64,000 bases of DNA, taken from assembly GCF_000424445.1 (NCBI RefSeq), contig NZ_AUJX01000005.1, forward strand, positions 1 through 64,000, written 5' to 3'. The position numbers and the translations under genes are program-made. This stretch comes from Oribacterium sp. NK2B42 (GTDB lineage: Bacteria > Bacillota > Clostridia > Lachnospirales > Lachnospiraceae). This document shows positions 42,379 to 50,654 of this stretch, piece after piece. The number at the start of each line of letters is the position of its first letter. The stretch's first letter is position 1. A model generated the notes under the pieces. The model made no database searches. It was given only the letters and a program-made list of their open reading frames with translations, and had not been told where the DNA came from.

Positions 42379-42450
42379 AGCGCTGTCGCCAAGTGGTAAG
42401 GCAACGGATTCTGATTCCGTCATTCCCAGGTTCGAATCCTGGTAGCGCTG
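42379..42450 (+). tRNA. tRNA-Gln (CTG), copy 1
   Basis: 72 nt. Acceptor AGCGCTG/TAGCGCT with a terminal G-U pair, anticodon CTG, T-loop TTCGAAT. Confidence 0.93.
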
Positions 42451-42483
42451 CTCTTGTAGCCTTACAAGTAAACAATTTCATAT

Positions 42484-42555
42484 AGCGCTGTCGCCAAGTG
42501 GTAAGGCAACGGATTCTGATTCCGTCATTCCCAGGTTCGAATCCTGGTAGCGCTG
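42484..42555 (+). tRNA. tRNA-Gln (CTG), copy 2
   Basis: Identical over its full length to the copy at 42379, 33 nt downstream. A recent tandem duplication or one kept identical by gene conversion. Confidence 0.93.
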
Positions 42556-42560
42556 CTTAT

Positions 42561-42592
42561 TCCGGTTCACACCATGTGAATCGGATTTTTTT
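42561..42592 (+). terminator. Terminator of the tRNA-Gln pair
   Basis: The stem CCGGTTCACA/TGTGAATCGG with a 3-nt loop (one G-U or mismatch), followed by TTTTTTT. Confidence 0.85.
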
Positions 42593-42742
42593 ATTCCATT
42601 AGCCAGATTTCAAAACAGTTCAGCCAGAGATATGACCAGCCGAAACCGGCGGGTATCCATTTAAAAGCGTTAAGCTCGACACTCAACTTTTACATTTTTC
42701 TGAAAACAATCAAAAATGTCTTGTTTTATTCCAATTAGGTAG

Positions 42743-42774
42743 TACAGTTAATACAGATGGTACAAGTGATACAG
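42743..42774. promoter_or_regulatory. Four TACA(G/A) repeats in 9-bp phase upstream of the GntR gene
   Basis: TACAG, TACAG, TACAA and TACAG begin at 42743, 42752, 42761 and 42770. They lie within 50 nt of the GntR start codon, in the presumed promoter region, so autoregulation by the GntR protein is plausible. Confidence 0.45.
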
Positions 42775-42789
42775 TTTTAGAGGTGAACC

Positions 42790-43149
42790 ATGTTTTTATT
42801 GAACCTTCAAAGCAAGGAGCCCATATTTGAACAAATCCAGGCTCAGATACTAAGCTTTATCGAAGCCGGCGTACTGAATCCCGGCGACAAGCTCCCCTCT
42901 GTCAGACAGCTGGCTACGGAAAACGGCATTAATCCAAATACGGTTGCCAAGGCCTATGCTCTGCTGGAACAAAAGGGGTATGTTTACAATCTGCCTAAAA
43001 AAGGCGTTTATGTTGCAGAGGTCAATCCGGAAAACTCCAGACTCATCCAGATAGAGACTCTGCTCAAACCTCTTAAAAATAGCGGCATAACAAAAGAGGA
43101 GATCCTAAAAGCCATCGATAAACTTTATGAGGAGGCTCAAAATGCTTAA
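42790..43149 (+). CDS. GntR-family transcriptional regulator, YtrA type
   Basis: 119 aa. The N-terminal winged helix shows PIFEQIQAQILSFIEAG, KLPSVRQLATENGINPNTVAKAY and the LEQKGYVYNLPKKGVYVA wing. Only a short C-terminal dimerisation segment follows, which defines the YtrA subfamily. These regulators usually repress the ABC transporter operon they head, as here. Its stop lies within the start region of the next gene. Confidence 0.93.
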   Translation: MFLLNLQSKEPIFEQIQAQILSFIEAGVLNPGDKLPSVRQLATENGINPNTVAKAYALLEQKGYVYNLPKKGVYVAEVNPENSRLIQIETLLKPLKNSGITKEEILKAIDKLYEEAQNA

Positions 43150-44014
43150 GATTGAACATTTATCCAAAAGCTTTGGAAAAAAAGAGGTACTGAAGGATTT
43201 AAATCTGACAGTCAATGATAAATCCATCGTGGGCCTGGTGGGCATCAACGGGGCAGGAAAATCCACCTTACTCCGTTCCATAGCGGGAGTTTACGAACCC
43301 GAAACGGGCAGCATAATGCTGGACGGAAGAAGCACCTATCATGACATGGAAACAAAAAAGATGATTGCCTTTGTCAGCGATGAGGCTTATTTCCCCATTG
43401 GATCCACTATCGAAAGTCTGAAGCTTTTTTATGAATCCATGTACAACTTTGATCCCGATGCCTTCAGGAAATATCTCGATATGTTCGAGCTAAGCCCAAA
43501 AGCCTCCATCTCAACCTTTTCAAAGGGAATGAAGAGAAGGGTATCCCTGCTTTTTGCATTAGCCATCCATCCCAAGCTCCTTCTTTTGGACGAAGCTTAC
43601 GACGGACTGGAGCCTCTTGCCAGACTTCATTTTAAACAGGCTCTCACAGACCTTTTGGAGGATGAAGAGGTGTCAGTAGTCATATCCTCACACAGCCTTA
43701 AAGAGCTGGAGGATATCTGCGACAGCTTCGCAATGCTTGAAAACGGAAGCATAATGAGAGGCGGAGACCTGGCAGAATCAAAGGAAAATATCAACAAATA
43801 CCAGCTGGCCTTCACAGATGAACACACAAAGGATGATTTCAAGGATCTGGACGTACTCCAGTTTGAAAAGGAAGGTCAGGTATACAAGCTGATAATCCGG
43901 GGCGATATGGAATCTACAGAAACAAGGCTCCGTGAAATGAACCCCATACTTCTCAATGTCCTTCCGATAAACTTTGAAGAACTATTCATTTACGAGCTTG
44001 AAAAAAAGCATTGA
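43142..44014 (+). CDS. ABC transporter ATP-binding protein
   Basis: 290 aa from the ATG at 43142 (GAGGAGG upstream), overlapping the gntR stop. Walker A GINGAGKST, signature FSKGMKRRVSLL (atypical SKG in place of SGG) and Walker B LLLLDEAYDGLE are clear. The order GntR-ATPase-permease resembles ytrABC and bcr-type exporters of antimicrobial peptides; the substrate is unknown. Confidence 0.92.
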   Translation: MLKIEHLSKSFGKKEVLKDLNLTVNDKSIVGLVGINGAGKSTLLRSIAGVYEPETGSIMLDGRSTYHDMETKKMIAFVSDEAYFPIGSTIESLKLFYESMYNFDPDAFRKYLDMFELSPKASISTFSKGMKRRVSLLFALAIHPKLLLLDEAYDGLEPLARLHFKQALTDLLEDEEVSVVISSHSLKELEDICDSFAMLENGSIMRGGDLAESKENINKYQLAFTDEHTKDDFKDLDVLQFEKEGQVYKLIIRGDMESTETRLREMNPILLNVLPINFEELFIYELEKKH

Positions 44015-44086
44015 TCCAACGAATGCCTAAGCTGTTTAAATATACAAAACTTTTTACCGGGAACCATGCACCGGAATGGAGATATT

Positions 44087-45619
44087 ATGAATAAAAATTA
44101 TTTCAAATGGCTGATAAAAAGCAGAAAAGTATCCCTCCTGTTTTTCATTCTGATCTACATAGGATTTCAGCTTATTCCCTTCACAAGCTTCGATCCCGCA
44201 TACCCCAAAGACACCTTTATAGCCGGCGCCAACATCGGCTGTGTTTTGTCCATACTGCTCACCATGGCGATGCCTGTATATCTGTTTGCATACATCCACA
44301 GAAAAAGCAGTGTCGACATGTATTTTTCACTGCCGGTTTCACGTAAAGAGCAGCTCATCACGAATCTTCTTTTGACATGGCTTTTATCCTACGGTTGCTT
44401 TTTTGCAGGAACCACCCTTATATGGCTCGTCCATGCCCGTGACGTCATACTCATGAGAACCTTTGTGTCTCTGCAGCTTTTTTCCGCCTTTTCCATTGCT
44501 GTCCTCATCTTATTCCACTCAGCTGTCTATGCACTCACAAATTCCGTATTTGACGGTGTGGTTATGATAGGAGCATATACAGTTCTTCCGGGAATAGTAG
44601 CTATCTCGGTCATGTCATTTTTGTACTCCATGATCGCCGGCCGGAACATCCCATCAGACAGCCTTGTGAACCAGATAGGCATACTGTTGTCCCCCATATC
44701 CATGTTTTTTATAAACACCGGAGCACTTCTTGAACCTGAATACAGCGACACCGGCTTCATGACACTTTATCTGCTGCCAATGTCTTTCATCATGGTTATA
44801 TCCATGATCCTTCTAAGGCATCACTTTATAAACAGAAAAGCAGAACGTGCCGAGCAGTTGTCCGATGACATCCTTGCATATCCTTTCATCATCAATGTTT
44901 ACCTCCTGCTGATCCTTCTGGACCTTTCATGGACGGTAGTATCAGACAGCTTTGAAGGCCTGCAATTCGTGTACCTGCTTTTGTTCTTTATCTACATCGT
45001 GGCTTCTTTTGTTTATAAAAGATCAATTAAGATTTCCTATAAGCCCATTGTTCTGTTCCTGATCTTTTGTATCGGCACCATGGGCTTTGCAAAACTTGGT
45101 TGGGCAACGGAAGGCTTTGGTCTCAGCAGCCTGCCCTACAACCTTTACTCAGAAAAATACCTTTGTTACCAGTACAGGGCAGACGTAAAGCTTGAAGATC
45201 TAAGCCTTGATAATTCTGACAATTATGATGAGAATTATGCCAATGTCTCCTTCATCCTCACGATACCCACGGAAAACAAGGCGGATTACAAAGACATAAT
45301 TGAGAAGCTGGAAGCCTACCGCAAACAATCCAGATCCAGATTCTATAACCGGAATACCGGTTACAGCTCCGTCTGCTTTGAGGTTTACAATAAAAAAGCA
45401 GAAGATGACTATCGTGAATACAATGACTACAGCTACACCGGCGCTTATCCTTTTTCAGAAGAGGAGCTGAAAGAGATTAGCAGATATTGTGATGTAACCG
45501 TTTATCCCATCATAAACAAAGAATCCGGAAGCCTGAAGTCAGGTGATCTTGAAACAATGACTTTAAAGGATTTCCTGGATTTCCGGACTGAACACAAAGA
45601 AATAACCAAAACCGAATAA
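44087..45619 (+). CDS. ABC-2 type permease, large
   Basis: 510 aa from the ATG at 44087 with GGAG at good spacing. About ten hydrophobic helices cover residues 8-340, followed by a polar extracytoplasmic C-terminal domain rich in Tyr, Asp and Glu. It is the membrane partner of the preceding ATPase. No homologue of known substrate is recognised. Confidence 0.85.
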   Translation: MNKNYFKWLIKSRKVSLLFFILIYIGFQLIPFTSFDPAYPKDTFIAGANIGCVLSILLTMAMPVYLFAYIHRKSSVDMYFSLPVSRKEQLITNLLLTWLLSYGCFFAGTTLIWLVHARDVILMRTFVSLQLFSAFSIAVLILFHSAVYALTNSVFDGVVMIGAYTVLPGIVAISVMSFLYSMIAGRNIPSDSLVNQIGILLSPISMFFINTGALLEPEYSDTGFMTLYLLPMSFIMVISMILLRHHFINRKAERAEQLSDDILAYPFIINVYLLLILLDLSWTVVSDSFEGLQFVYLLLFFIYIVASFVYKRSIKISYKPIVLFLIFCIGTMGFAKLGWATEGFGLSSLPYNLYSEKYLCYQYRADVKLEDLSLDNSDNYDENYANVSFILTIPTENKADYKDIIEKLEAYRKQSRSRFYNRNTGYSSVCFEVYNKKAEDDYREYNDYSYTGAYPFSEEELKEISRYCDVTVYPIINKESGSLKSGDLETMTLKDFLDFRTEHKEITKTE

Positions 45620-45636
45620 ACTAATCTGCCGGTTAT

Positions 45637-45678
45637 CCACCGGGGACGGTTCTCGCCGGCGAGAACCGTCCCCGGTGG
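45637..45678. repeat. 42-nt GGGGACGG palindrome, copy 2 (perfect)
   Basis: 21-bp arms are exactly complementary, starting CCACCGGGGACGGTTCTCG. It differs from 23575-23616 at only one base. It follows the permease gene; without a T tail it is a weak terminator candidate. Confidence 0.65.
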
Positions 45679-45848
45679 TTTACATTGTGCTGAACTTTTT
45701 TTATAAAAATATCTACTTTTTAATTAATTCTTCGATAAAGGTTTTCAAAAATCCCTTTCTTGTATTATCATTAATCATGGGTTTAAAAAAGGGATTCAAA
45801 TATTTTGTCCCTTTATTCTAGAGGGTAGAACCCGGTATGGAGGAAACA

Positions 45849-46700
45849 ATGAAATTAAGAAAATTATCAGCTGTTATGATGGCAGCAATTCTCGCAACCT
45901 CATCACCTGTAAGCTCATATCTCGGTGAGATTACGGCATTTGCAAAGAAAGATGAAGATGAGGATGAAAAAGACTATTCCATAGGAGATGCATCCTGGGA
46001 TACTACTGAAGATTCTGATGGTAAGACACATGTTTATGCTACCTGGTCAGAGGCTTCGGATAAGTCCACCGGTACCATCACAATTTATGTTGATGACAAA
46101 AACCGTACAAGCGATGCTACAAGCGGAAGCATAAGTGCATCCACAACCTCAGGCAAAAAAGAACTTACAAGCTATATCAAAAAGATAAATCGTACAGGAG
46201 AATACACCTTTAAGATTACCGCAGGAAAGAAGAATAAAGGAGAAGACGAAAAGTCATCATCAGAATCTGATGTTCTCGAAGTTGACAGTGACTTCCTTAA
46301 GTCACTTGCTTCATCATCCAGCTCATCAAGTTCTTCAAGTTCATCAAGCTCAGGTTCCTCATCATCTACACCTGGCAGGAGTTCTTCAAGCTCATCAAGT
46401 TCAACACCGGCTTCCGGATCTTCACCTGCAGATGCAATGAACGGTGGTTCTCAGAATTCTTCACAGAATTCATCCCAGGCTCCTAACCAGGAGTCTACAT
46501 CAAGAGACCAGTGGCAGAATTGGGCGCCATACGGATGGGTATATATCGAGAACGGCATTCCCGTAACCAACAGATGGGTTGTGGAAAGCGACGGAAAGTG
46601 GTATCACATTGGCACTAACGGATTCATGGATGTGGATAAATTTGTCGATGACGAATATGGACATCATTACGTTGGAGCTGACGGAGCACTGATGTACTGA
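45849..46700 (+). CDS. Secreted Ser-rich protein with C-terminal cell-wall-binding-like repeats
   Basis: 283 aa. Starts ATG after GGAGG. The signal peptide (about 1-32) ends near AFAKK. A mature N-terminal beta-like domain (about 45-130) is followed by a Ser-rich linker with long runs of Ser (about 152-205). The C-terminus (about 225-283) shows Trp/Tyr/Gly-rich units (GWVYIENGIPVTNRWV, GKWYHIGTNGFM, YGHHYVGADGALMY) like choline- or glucan-binding repeats. Likely cell-surface; function unknown. The Ser run uses mainly TCA, TCT and AGC codons. Confidence 0.75.
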   Translation: MKLRKLSAVMMAAILATSSPVSSYLGEITAFAKKDEDEDEKDYSIGDASWDTTEDSDGKTHVYATWSEASDKSTGTITIYVDDKNRTSDATSGSISASTTSGKKELTSYIKKINRTGEYTFKITAGKKNKGEDEKSSSESDVLEVDSDFLKSLASSSSSSSSSSSSSSGSSSSTPGRSSSSSSSSTPASGSSPADAMNGGSQNSSQNSSQAPNQESTSRDQWQNWAPYGWVYIENGIPVTNRWVVESDGKWYHIGTNGFMDVDKFVDDEYGHHYVGADGALMY

Positions 46701-46705
46701 TTATC

Positions 46706-46736
46706 AGCCGGTCAGGCCGACATATCTGTGTCAGAT
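46706..46736. repeat. Short match to the dispersed intergenic repeat, copy C
   Basis: AGCCGGTCAGGCCGACATAT followed by CTGTGT matches the first half of copies A and B at 6341 and 15251. It lies just after the stop of the secreted protein. Confidence 0.3.
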
Positions 46737-46832
46737 ATCCAGGTTTAGTTACTCACCTAAACAGATGAGAAAATGTATATTATTTTTATAGCTCTTTGAG
46801 ATTTTAAAATCTTAGGGCAAAAGGGGGAAAAT

Positions 46833-47312
46833 ATGAAGGATTTCATAAAAGAGTTCAAGGAATTTGCGATCAAAGGCAATATGATCGACCTGGCTGTAGG
46901 TATGATCATCGGTTCTGCTTTTACCTCTTTGGTAAAGGGCATCGTTGATTATCTGGTTATGCCGCTGCTTTCCATCTTTACCGGAAAGCTGGATTTCAGC
47001 AATATGTTCGTACCGCTTGCAGGTCAGACCACAAAGGTTTTTTCAGAAGCAGTAGAGCAGGGTGCGGTTTTTGCTTACGGTAAATTTATTACAGAGGCTA
47101 TTTCATTCCTTATCATGGCTTTTGTTGTATTTCTTTTTGTAAAGGGCATCAACAAGCTCCGCAAAGAAGAGGAAGCTTCTGCTGAAGAGCCTGCAAAGAC
47201 CAAGGAGTGTCCATACTGCAAGTCAGAGATCAGCATCGAAGCAACAAGATGCCCGCACTGTACATCAAAGCTTGAGGGCTTCAAGATCGATCCTGCTGAG
47301 CTCAATGCCTGA
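46833..47312 (+). CDS. mscL: Large-conductance mechanosensitive channel MscL with C-terminal zinc ribbon
   Basis: 159 aa. The N-terminal amphipathic helix, first pore helix (NMIDLAVGMIIGSAFTSLVKGIVDYLVMPLL) and second helix (about 77-100) match MscL, which opens under membrane tension and saves cells from osmotic shock. The C-terminus continues past the usual helical bundle into KECPYCKSEISIEATRCPHC, a double CxxC zinc ribbon of the rubredoxin-knuckle type. This extension is not part of classical MscL. GGGGGAAAAT precedes the ATG. Confidence 0.95.
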   Translation: MKDFIKEFKEFAIKGNMIDLAVGMIIGSAFTSLVKGIVDYLVMPLLSIFTGKLDFSNMFVPLAGQTTKVFSEAVEQGAVFAYGKFITEAISFLIMAFVVFLFVKGINKLRKEEEASAEEPAKTKECPYCKSEISIEATRCPHCTSKLEGFKIDPAELNA

Positions 47313-47326
47313 TATATAAAAAAGCA

Positions 47327-47352
47327 TAACAGCCCACCCGGCTGAACTGTTA
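47327..47352. repeat. Short TAACAG...CTGTTA remnant of the palindromic element
   Basis: TAACAGCCCACCCGGCTGAACTGTTA has the element's right end and a shortened left end. It overlaps the region just before the mscL terminator. Confidence 0.4.
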
Positions 47353-47355
47353 CAA

Positions 47356-47388
47356 AAAGATCGCCGCGCAATGCGGCGGTCTTTTTTC
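47356..47388 (+). terminator. Rho-independent terminator of mscL
   Basis: The stem AAGATCGCCGC/GCGGCGGTCTT with a short loop is followed by T residues. Confidence 0.9.
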
Positions 47389-47439
47389 TTATATACAGCT
47401 TATGCGCCAATATACAAAAAATCGGCAGTTCTTTTTTCC

Positions 47440-47468
47440 TTGATTTTATTTCAATCAGCGTTTAATAT
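47440..47468 (+). promoter_or_regulatory. Promoter of the acyl-ACP thioesterase gene
   Basis: TTGATT (47440-47445), a 17-nt spacer and TAATAT (47463-47468). It gives a leader of about 165 nt. Confidence 0.6.
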
Positions 47469-47475
47469 ACTTTAA

Positions 47476-47622
47476 ACGCCTTGGAAAGACCGTATCAGGC
47501 GATACTGACTTTCCGGGCATGTAACTACTGTTGGACAGGATAACAGGCACCTTAAGGAACGGAACACCCATAAACCAGAGACTTTCAGGCAGGTTTTACG
47601 GGAACGTAGAACCTGCCTTTTC
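47476..47622 (+). promoter_or_regulatory. Structured leader ending in a terminator hairpin ahead of the thioesterase gene
   Basis: A first stem GGAAAG/CTTTCC encloses TATC/GATA. The leader ends in a 14-bp stem (47587-47600 and 47605-47618) with a GGAA tetraloop and a T tail. The hairpin ends about 18 nt before the start codon, so transcription must read through it to express the gene. No known riboswitch or T-box motif was recognised. An attenuator is inferred. Confidence 0.5.
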
Positions 47623-47639
47623 AGATTCAGGAGACATTT

Positions 47640-48365
47640 ATGTACGAAATAAAAGAGAGAGTAAGATATTCGGAAGTGGGAGGGTCACAGGACATCACCA
47701 TAACTGCACTGGTCAATTATCTTCAGGACTGCAGTACCTTTCATAGCGCCGACATTGGACTTACACTGGACAGGCTGAATGAACTCCATAAGGCATGGCT
47801 GCTCAGCTACTGGGATATTTACGTAGAAAGGATGCCCAGATTATATGAGAACATCACCGTGGGTACAAGCCCTCATGCTTTCAGAGGAGTGCTTGGCCGC
47901 AGAAATTTCTGGATAAAGAATTCTGAGGGAAATTACCTGTTAAGGGCCGACAGCATTTGGTTCTGTTTTGACACGGAACGCCAGCGTCCGGTCAAGATAG
48001 ATGAAGAAATGGTTAGTTCTTTCGGAGAACTGGAGGATGTTCTTAAGCTCACTGCCGGAGACCGCAAGGTTCAGGAACCGGAGGAAATGGTTGAGGCACC
48101 TGCCATTAAGATCGAGCCCCATCACATCGATACCAACCACCATGTGAACAATGCCCGGTATCTTCAGATTGCGGACGATGTGCTTTCAGCGGTAACTGAA
48201 GGAAAGGAGAGCTTCACTTCCGGCCGTATAAGAGCAGAATACCGAAAAGCAGCCGTTCTCGGAGACATTATGATCCCCATGTACGGAAAGAGTGCCAATG
48301 GCGGGATAGTAGTCAGTCTCCGGTCAGAAACAGGAGATGTATTCTGTAACATAGAATTTCTGTAA
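47640..48365 (+). CDS. Acyl-ACP thioesterase (FatA/FatB-like)
   Basis: Releases fatty acids from acyl carrier protein. 241 aa forming two hot-dog domains. The N-terminal repeat shows VNYLQDCSTFHSADIG, and the second shows EPHHIDTNHHVNNARYLQ with the catalytic Asn and His. AGGAGA precedes the ATG. It has its own promoter and a possible attenuator leader. Confidence 0.9.
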   Translation: MYEIKERVRYSEVGGSQDITITALVNYLQDCSTFHSADIGLTLDRLNELHKAWLLSYWDIYVERMPRLYENITVGTSPHAFRGVLGRRNFWIKNSEGNYLLRADSIWFCFDTERQRPVKIDEEMVSSFGELEDVLKLTAGDRKVQEPEEMVEAPAIKIEPHHIDTNHHVNNARYLQIADDVLSAVTEGKESFTSGRIRAEYRKAAVLGDIMIPMYGKSANGGIVVSLRSETGDVFCNIEFL

Positions 48366-48503
48366 AATGGTTTTTCACCGGGAATTCCGGTTTCACACGT
48401 TCATGTATATTGCAGCTTCAAGAGCATTATTTACATAAACTTTTATTTTAGTCCGACTGCACCGGTAAATATCGGCAGTTAAGTTTTTCAGAAAGGTTTA
48501 ATC

Positions 48504-49154
48504 ATGATCGAATTAGGAAAGAATCAGACATTAAAGATTGCAAGAGAAAAGGATTTCGGAGTTTATCTTGAAGACAATGAAGGCGCTTCCGTTCTTCTTC
48601 CGAAAAAGCAGGTTCCCAACGGAAAAACCATAGGGGATGAATTATCGGTTTTTGTTTACAAGGATTCCAGAGACCGCCTTATAGCAACCACCCAGAAGCC
48701 ACTTGTGTCAGTGGGAGAGATAGCAAAGGTAATGGTCAAGGATGTTACCAAGATCGGTGCTTTTGTAGACATTGGACTGGAGAGAGACGTGCTGCTTCCA
48801 TATCACGAAATGAGATATGAAGTAAAAAAAGGTGATTCTGTGGAAGTATATCTTTATGTGGATCACTCACAGCGTCTCGCCGCTACCATGTACACAAAGA
48901 AGCATGCAAACGCAACCGTTATTAAAAATGACGAAATTAAGAGCTATTTTTATGAGCAAAATGCCGATGAGGTTTTGAGGATATTGACAGAAAAGTTCGA
49001 AGGACATGTACCGTACACCGACAAAACTGTACAACCTGACGAAATTCAGCGGGATTTCGGTATGTCAAAGGCTGCTTTCAAGCGTTCTGTAGGCAAATTG
49101 CTGAAAGAAGGCAAGATTAAGATAACAAAAACTTCGATTTTTTGTCTTTATTAA
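48504..49154 (+). CDS. S1-domain RNA-binding protein, CvfB/YitL-like
   Basis: 216 aa. An S1-like domain at the N-terminus and a second clear S1 domain (about 72-135, GEIAKVMVKDVTKIGAFVDIGL) are followed by a C-terminal winged helix (about 158-216). This order is that of CvfB/YitL, a virulence- and expression-related RNA binder; the present protein is shorter than the usual 280-300 aa because the third S1 domain appears to be missing. GAAAGG precedes the start. Confidence 0.85.
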   Translation: MIELGKNQTLKIAREKDFGVYLEDNEGASVLLPKKQVPNGKTIGDELSVFVYKDSRDRLIATTQKPLVSVGEIAKVMVKDVTKIGAFVDIGLERDVLLPYHEMRYEVKKGDSVEVYLYVDHSQRLAATMYTKKHANATVIKNDEIKSYFYEQNADEVLRILTEKFEGHVPYTDKTVQPDEIQRDFGMSKAAFKRSVGKLLKEGKIKITKTSIFCLY

Positions 49155-49155
49155 C

Positions 49156-49167
49156 AAAACCGGTTTT
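49156..49167. promoter_or_regulatory. AAAACCGGTTTT palindrome upstream of the sugar ATPase gene
   Basis: A perfect 12-bp palindrome centred on CG, like a LacI-family operator. It shares its AAACCGGTTT core with the purE-purF palindrome at 3558. It lies 165 nt upstream of the ATPase start. Confidence 0.35.
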
Positions 49168-49330
49168 CCTGTCGGACACTTTGTCTAAATATTCACATCT
49201 TTTTTTGGGTAGCTGTGCCGTAGAGATTAAATATTTGTTGGAGTATCATACACATTGTCACAAAGAGCTGGTGATTGAATCTCTTTGTCAACTAAGCAAC
49301 GTATTTAACTCAGTAAGGAGACATGTAACT

Positions 49331-50443
49331 ATGGCAAGTGTAGTTCTTAAAGATGTAACCAAGAAATACTCAAACGGTTTTGAAGCCGTTAAGAAGTTCA
49401 ACCTTGATGTAAAGGATCAGGAGTTTATCATTTTCGTAGGTCCTTCAGGATGTGGAAAGTCAACCACACTTCGTATGATCGCAGGTCTTGAGGATATCTC
49501 AAGCGGTGACCTTCTCATCGATGGCAAGAGAATGAATGATGTAGAGCCTAAGGACAGAGATATCGCAATGGTATTCCAGAACTACGCTCTGTATCCTCAT
49601 ATGTCAGTATATGATAACATGGCATTTGGTCTTAAGCTTCGTAAGGTTCCTAAGGATGAGATCGATCAGAAGGTACATGAGGCAGCAAGAATCCTTGACC
49701 TTGAGCACCTTCTTGACAGAAAGCCAAAGGCTCTTTCAGGTGGACAGAGACAGCGTGTTGCCATGGGACGTGCAATCGTTCGTAGACCTAAGGTATTCCT
49801 TATGGACGAGCCTCTTTCAAACCTTGATGCTAAGCTTCGTGCACAGATGCGTGTAGAGATCGCAAAGCTTCACAAGTCTCTTGAGACAACTATCATCTAT
49901 GTAACACACGATCAGACAGAGGCTATGACTCTCGGAACAAGAATCGTTGTTCTTAAGGATGGTATCATTCAGCAGGTTGATTCTCCTGAGAATCTTTATG
50001 ACACACCTTGCAACAAGTTCGTTGCCGGATTCATCGGTTCTCCTCAGATGAACATGATCGATGCAGAGTGCGGCGAGTCAAACGGAGAGGTAACTCTTAC
50101 ATTTGCAGGTCACACAATCGCTCTTAGCCCTGCTAAGGCTGCAAAGCTTAAGGAAGGCGGATACATCGGAAAGACTGTTACTCTTGGAATCAGACCTGAG
50201 CACATCCATGACGAGGCTGATTTCGTAGCATCCCACCAGAAGCAGACAGTACAGGCCGAGATCAAGGTATACGAGATGCTCGGTGCAGAGACACTCCTTT
50301 ACTTCGATTTAGGAGACGCTTCATGGGTAGCACGAGTTAACCCTAAGACAGCAGCTCGTACAGGATCTACTGTTACATTCGCTATCGACGAGTCAAAGAT
50401 CCACGTATTCGACAAGGATACAGAGAAGACCATCACAAACTAA
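49331..50443 (+). CDS. ugpC: Carbohydrate ABC transporter ATP-binding protein (MsmK/UgpC type)
   Basis: 370 aa. Walker A GPSGCGKST, signature LSGGQRQRVAMGRAI and Walker B VFLMDEPLSNLDA, followed by a C-terminal TOBE/MalK regulatory domain. The start at 49331 follows AAGGAG, 12 nt upstream; the long in-frame upstream extension is leader sequence. No permease or binding-protein genes are adjacent, which fits a shared ATPase that energises several sugar importers, as known for MsmK. Its leader contains an 8-bp hairpin ACAAAGAG/CTCTTTGT. Confidence 0.93.
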   Translation: MASVVLKDVTKKYSNGFEAVKKFNLDVKDQEFIIFVGPSGCGKSTTLRMIAGLEDISSGDLLIDGKRMNDVEPKDRDIAMVFQNYALYPHMSVYDNMAFGLKLRKVPKDEIDQKVHEAARILDLEHLLDRKPKALSGGQRQRVAMGRAIVRRPKVFLMDEPLSNLDAKLRAQMRVEIAKLHKSLETTIIYVTHDQTEAMTLGTRIVVLKDGIIQQVDSPENLYDTPCNKFVAGFIGSPQMNMIDAECGESNGEVTLTFAGHTIALSPAKAAKLKEGGYIGKTVTLGIRPEHIHDEADFVASHQKQTVQAEIKVYEMLGAETLLYFDLGDASWVARVNPKTAARTGSTVTFAIDESKIHVFDKDTEKTITN

Positions 50444-50473
50444 TTTGGATCAATCCCTTCATAAAAGATTTCA

Positions 50474-50506
50474 AACCCCGGAACCTAATCGTTCCGGGGT
50501 TATTTA
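50474..50506 (+). terminator. Rho-independent terminator of the sugar ATPase gene
   Basis: The stem AACCCCGGAAC/GTTCCGGGGTT with a 6-nt loop is followed by an A/T tail. Confidence 0.88.
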
Positions 50507-50654
50507 ATTCAGCTGGCAACAGTTCAGCCAGGCTCCTCCGCAAAAAAAATAAAATTCCGGGAAATCTTGCACTTGAAAGTTGATTTTAGTAAAATAATTG
50601 TAATTATGTGTAGTAGAAGACGATACTACATCTTTCATTCAGATAGGAGTTACT

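Noticed and set aside
42379-42555. Twin tRNA-Gln genes as attachment-site duplication around an island
   Set aside because: Only 33 nt separate the two full copies and no integrase or cargo lies between or beside them; a simple tandem duplication suffices.
47476-47622. T-box leader before the thioesterase gene
   Set aside because: No T-box sequence or AG bulge is seen, and the gene is not linked to amino-acid metabolism.
49142-49330. Long N-terminal extension of the sugar ATPase
   Set aside because: It overlaps the end of the S1 protein gene, contains the leader hairpin and precedes a proper ribosome site and the normal MsmK/UgpC N-terminus at 49331.
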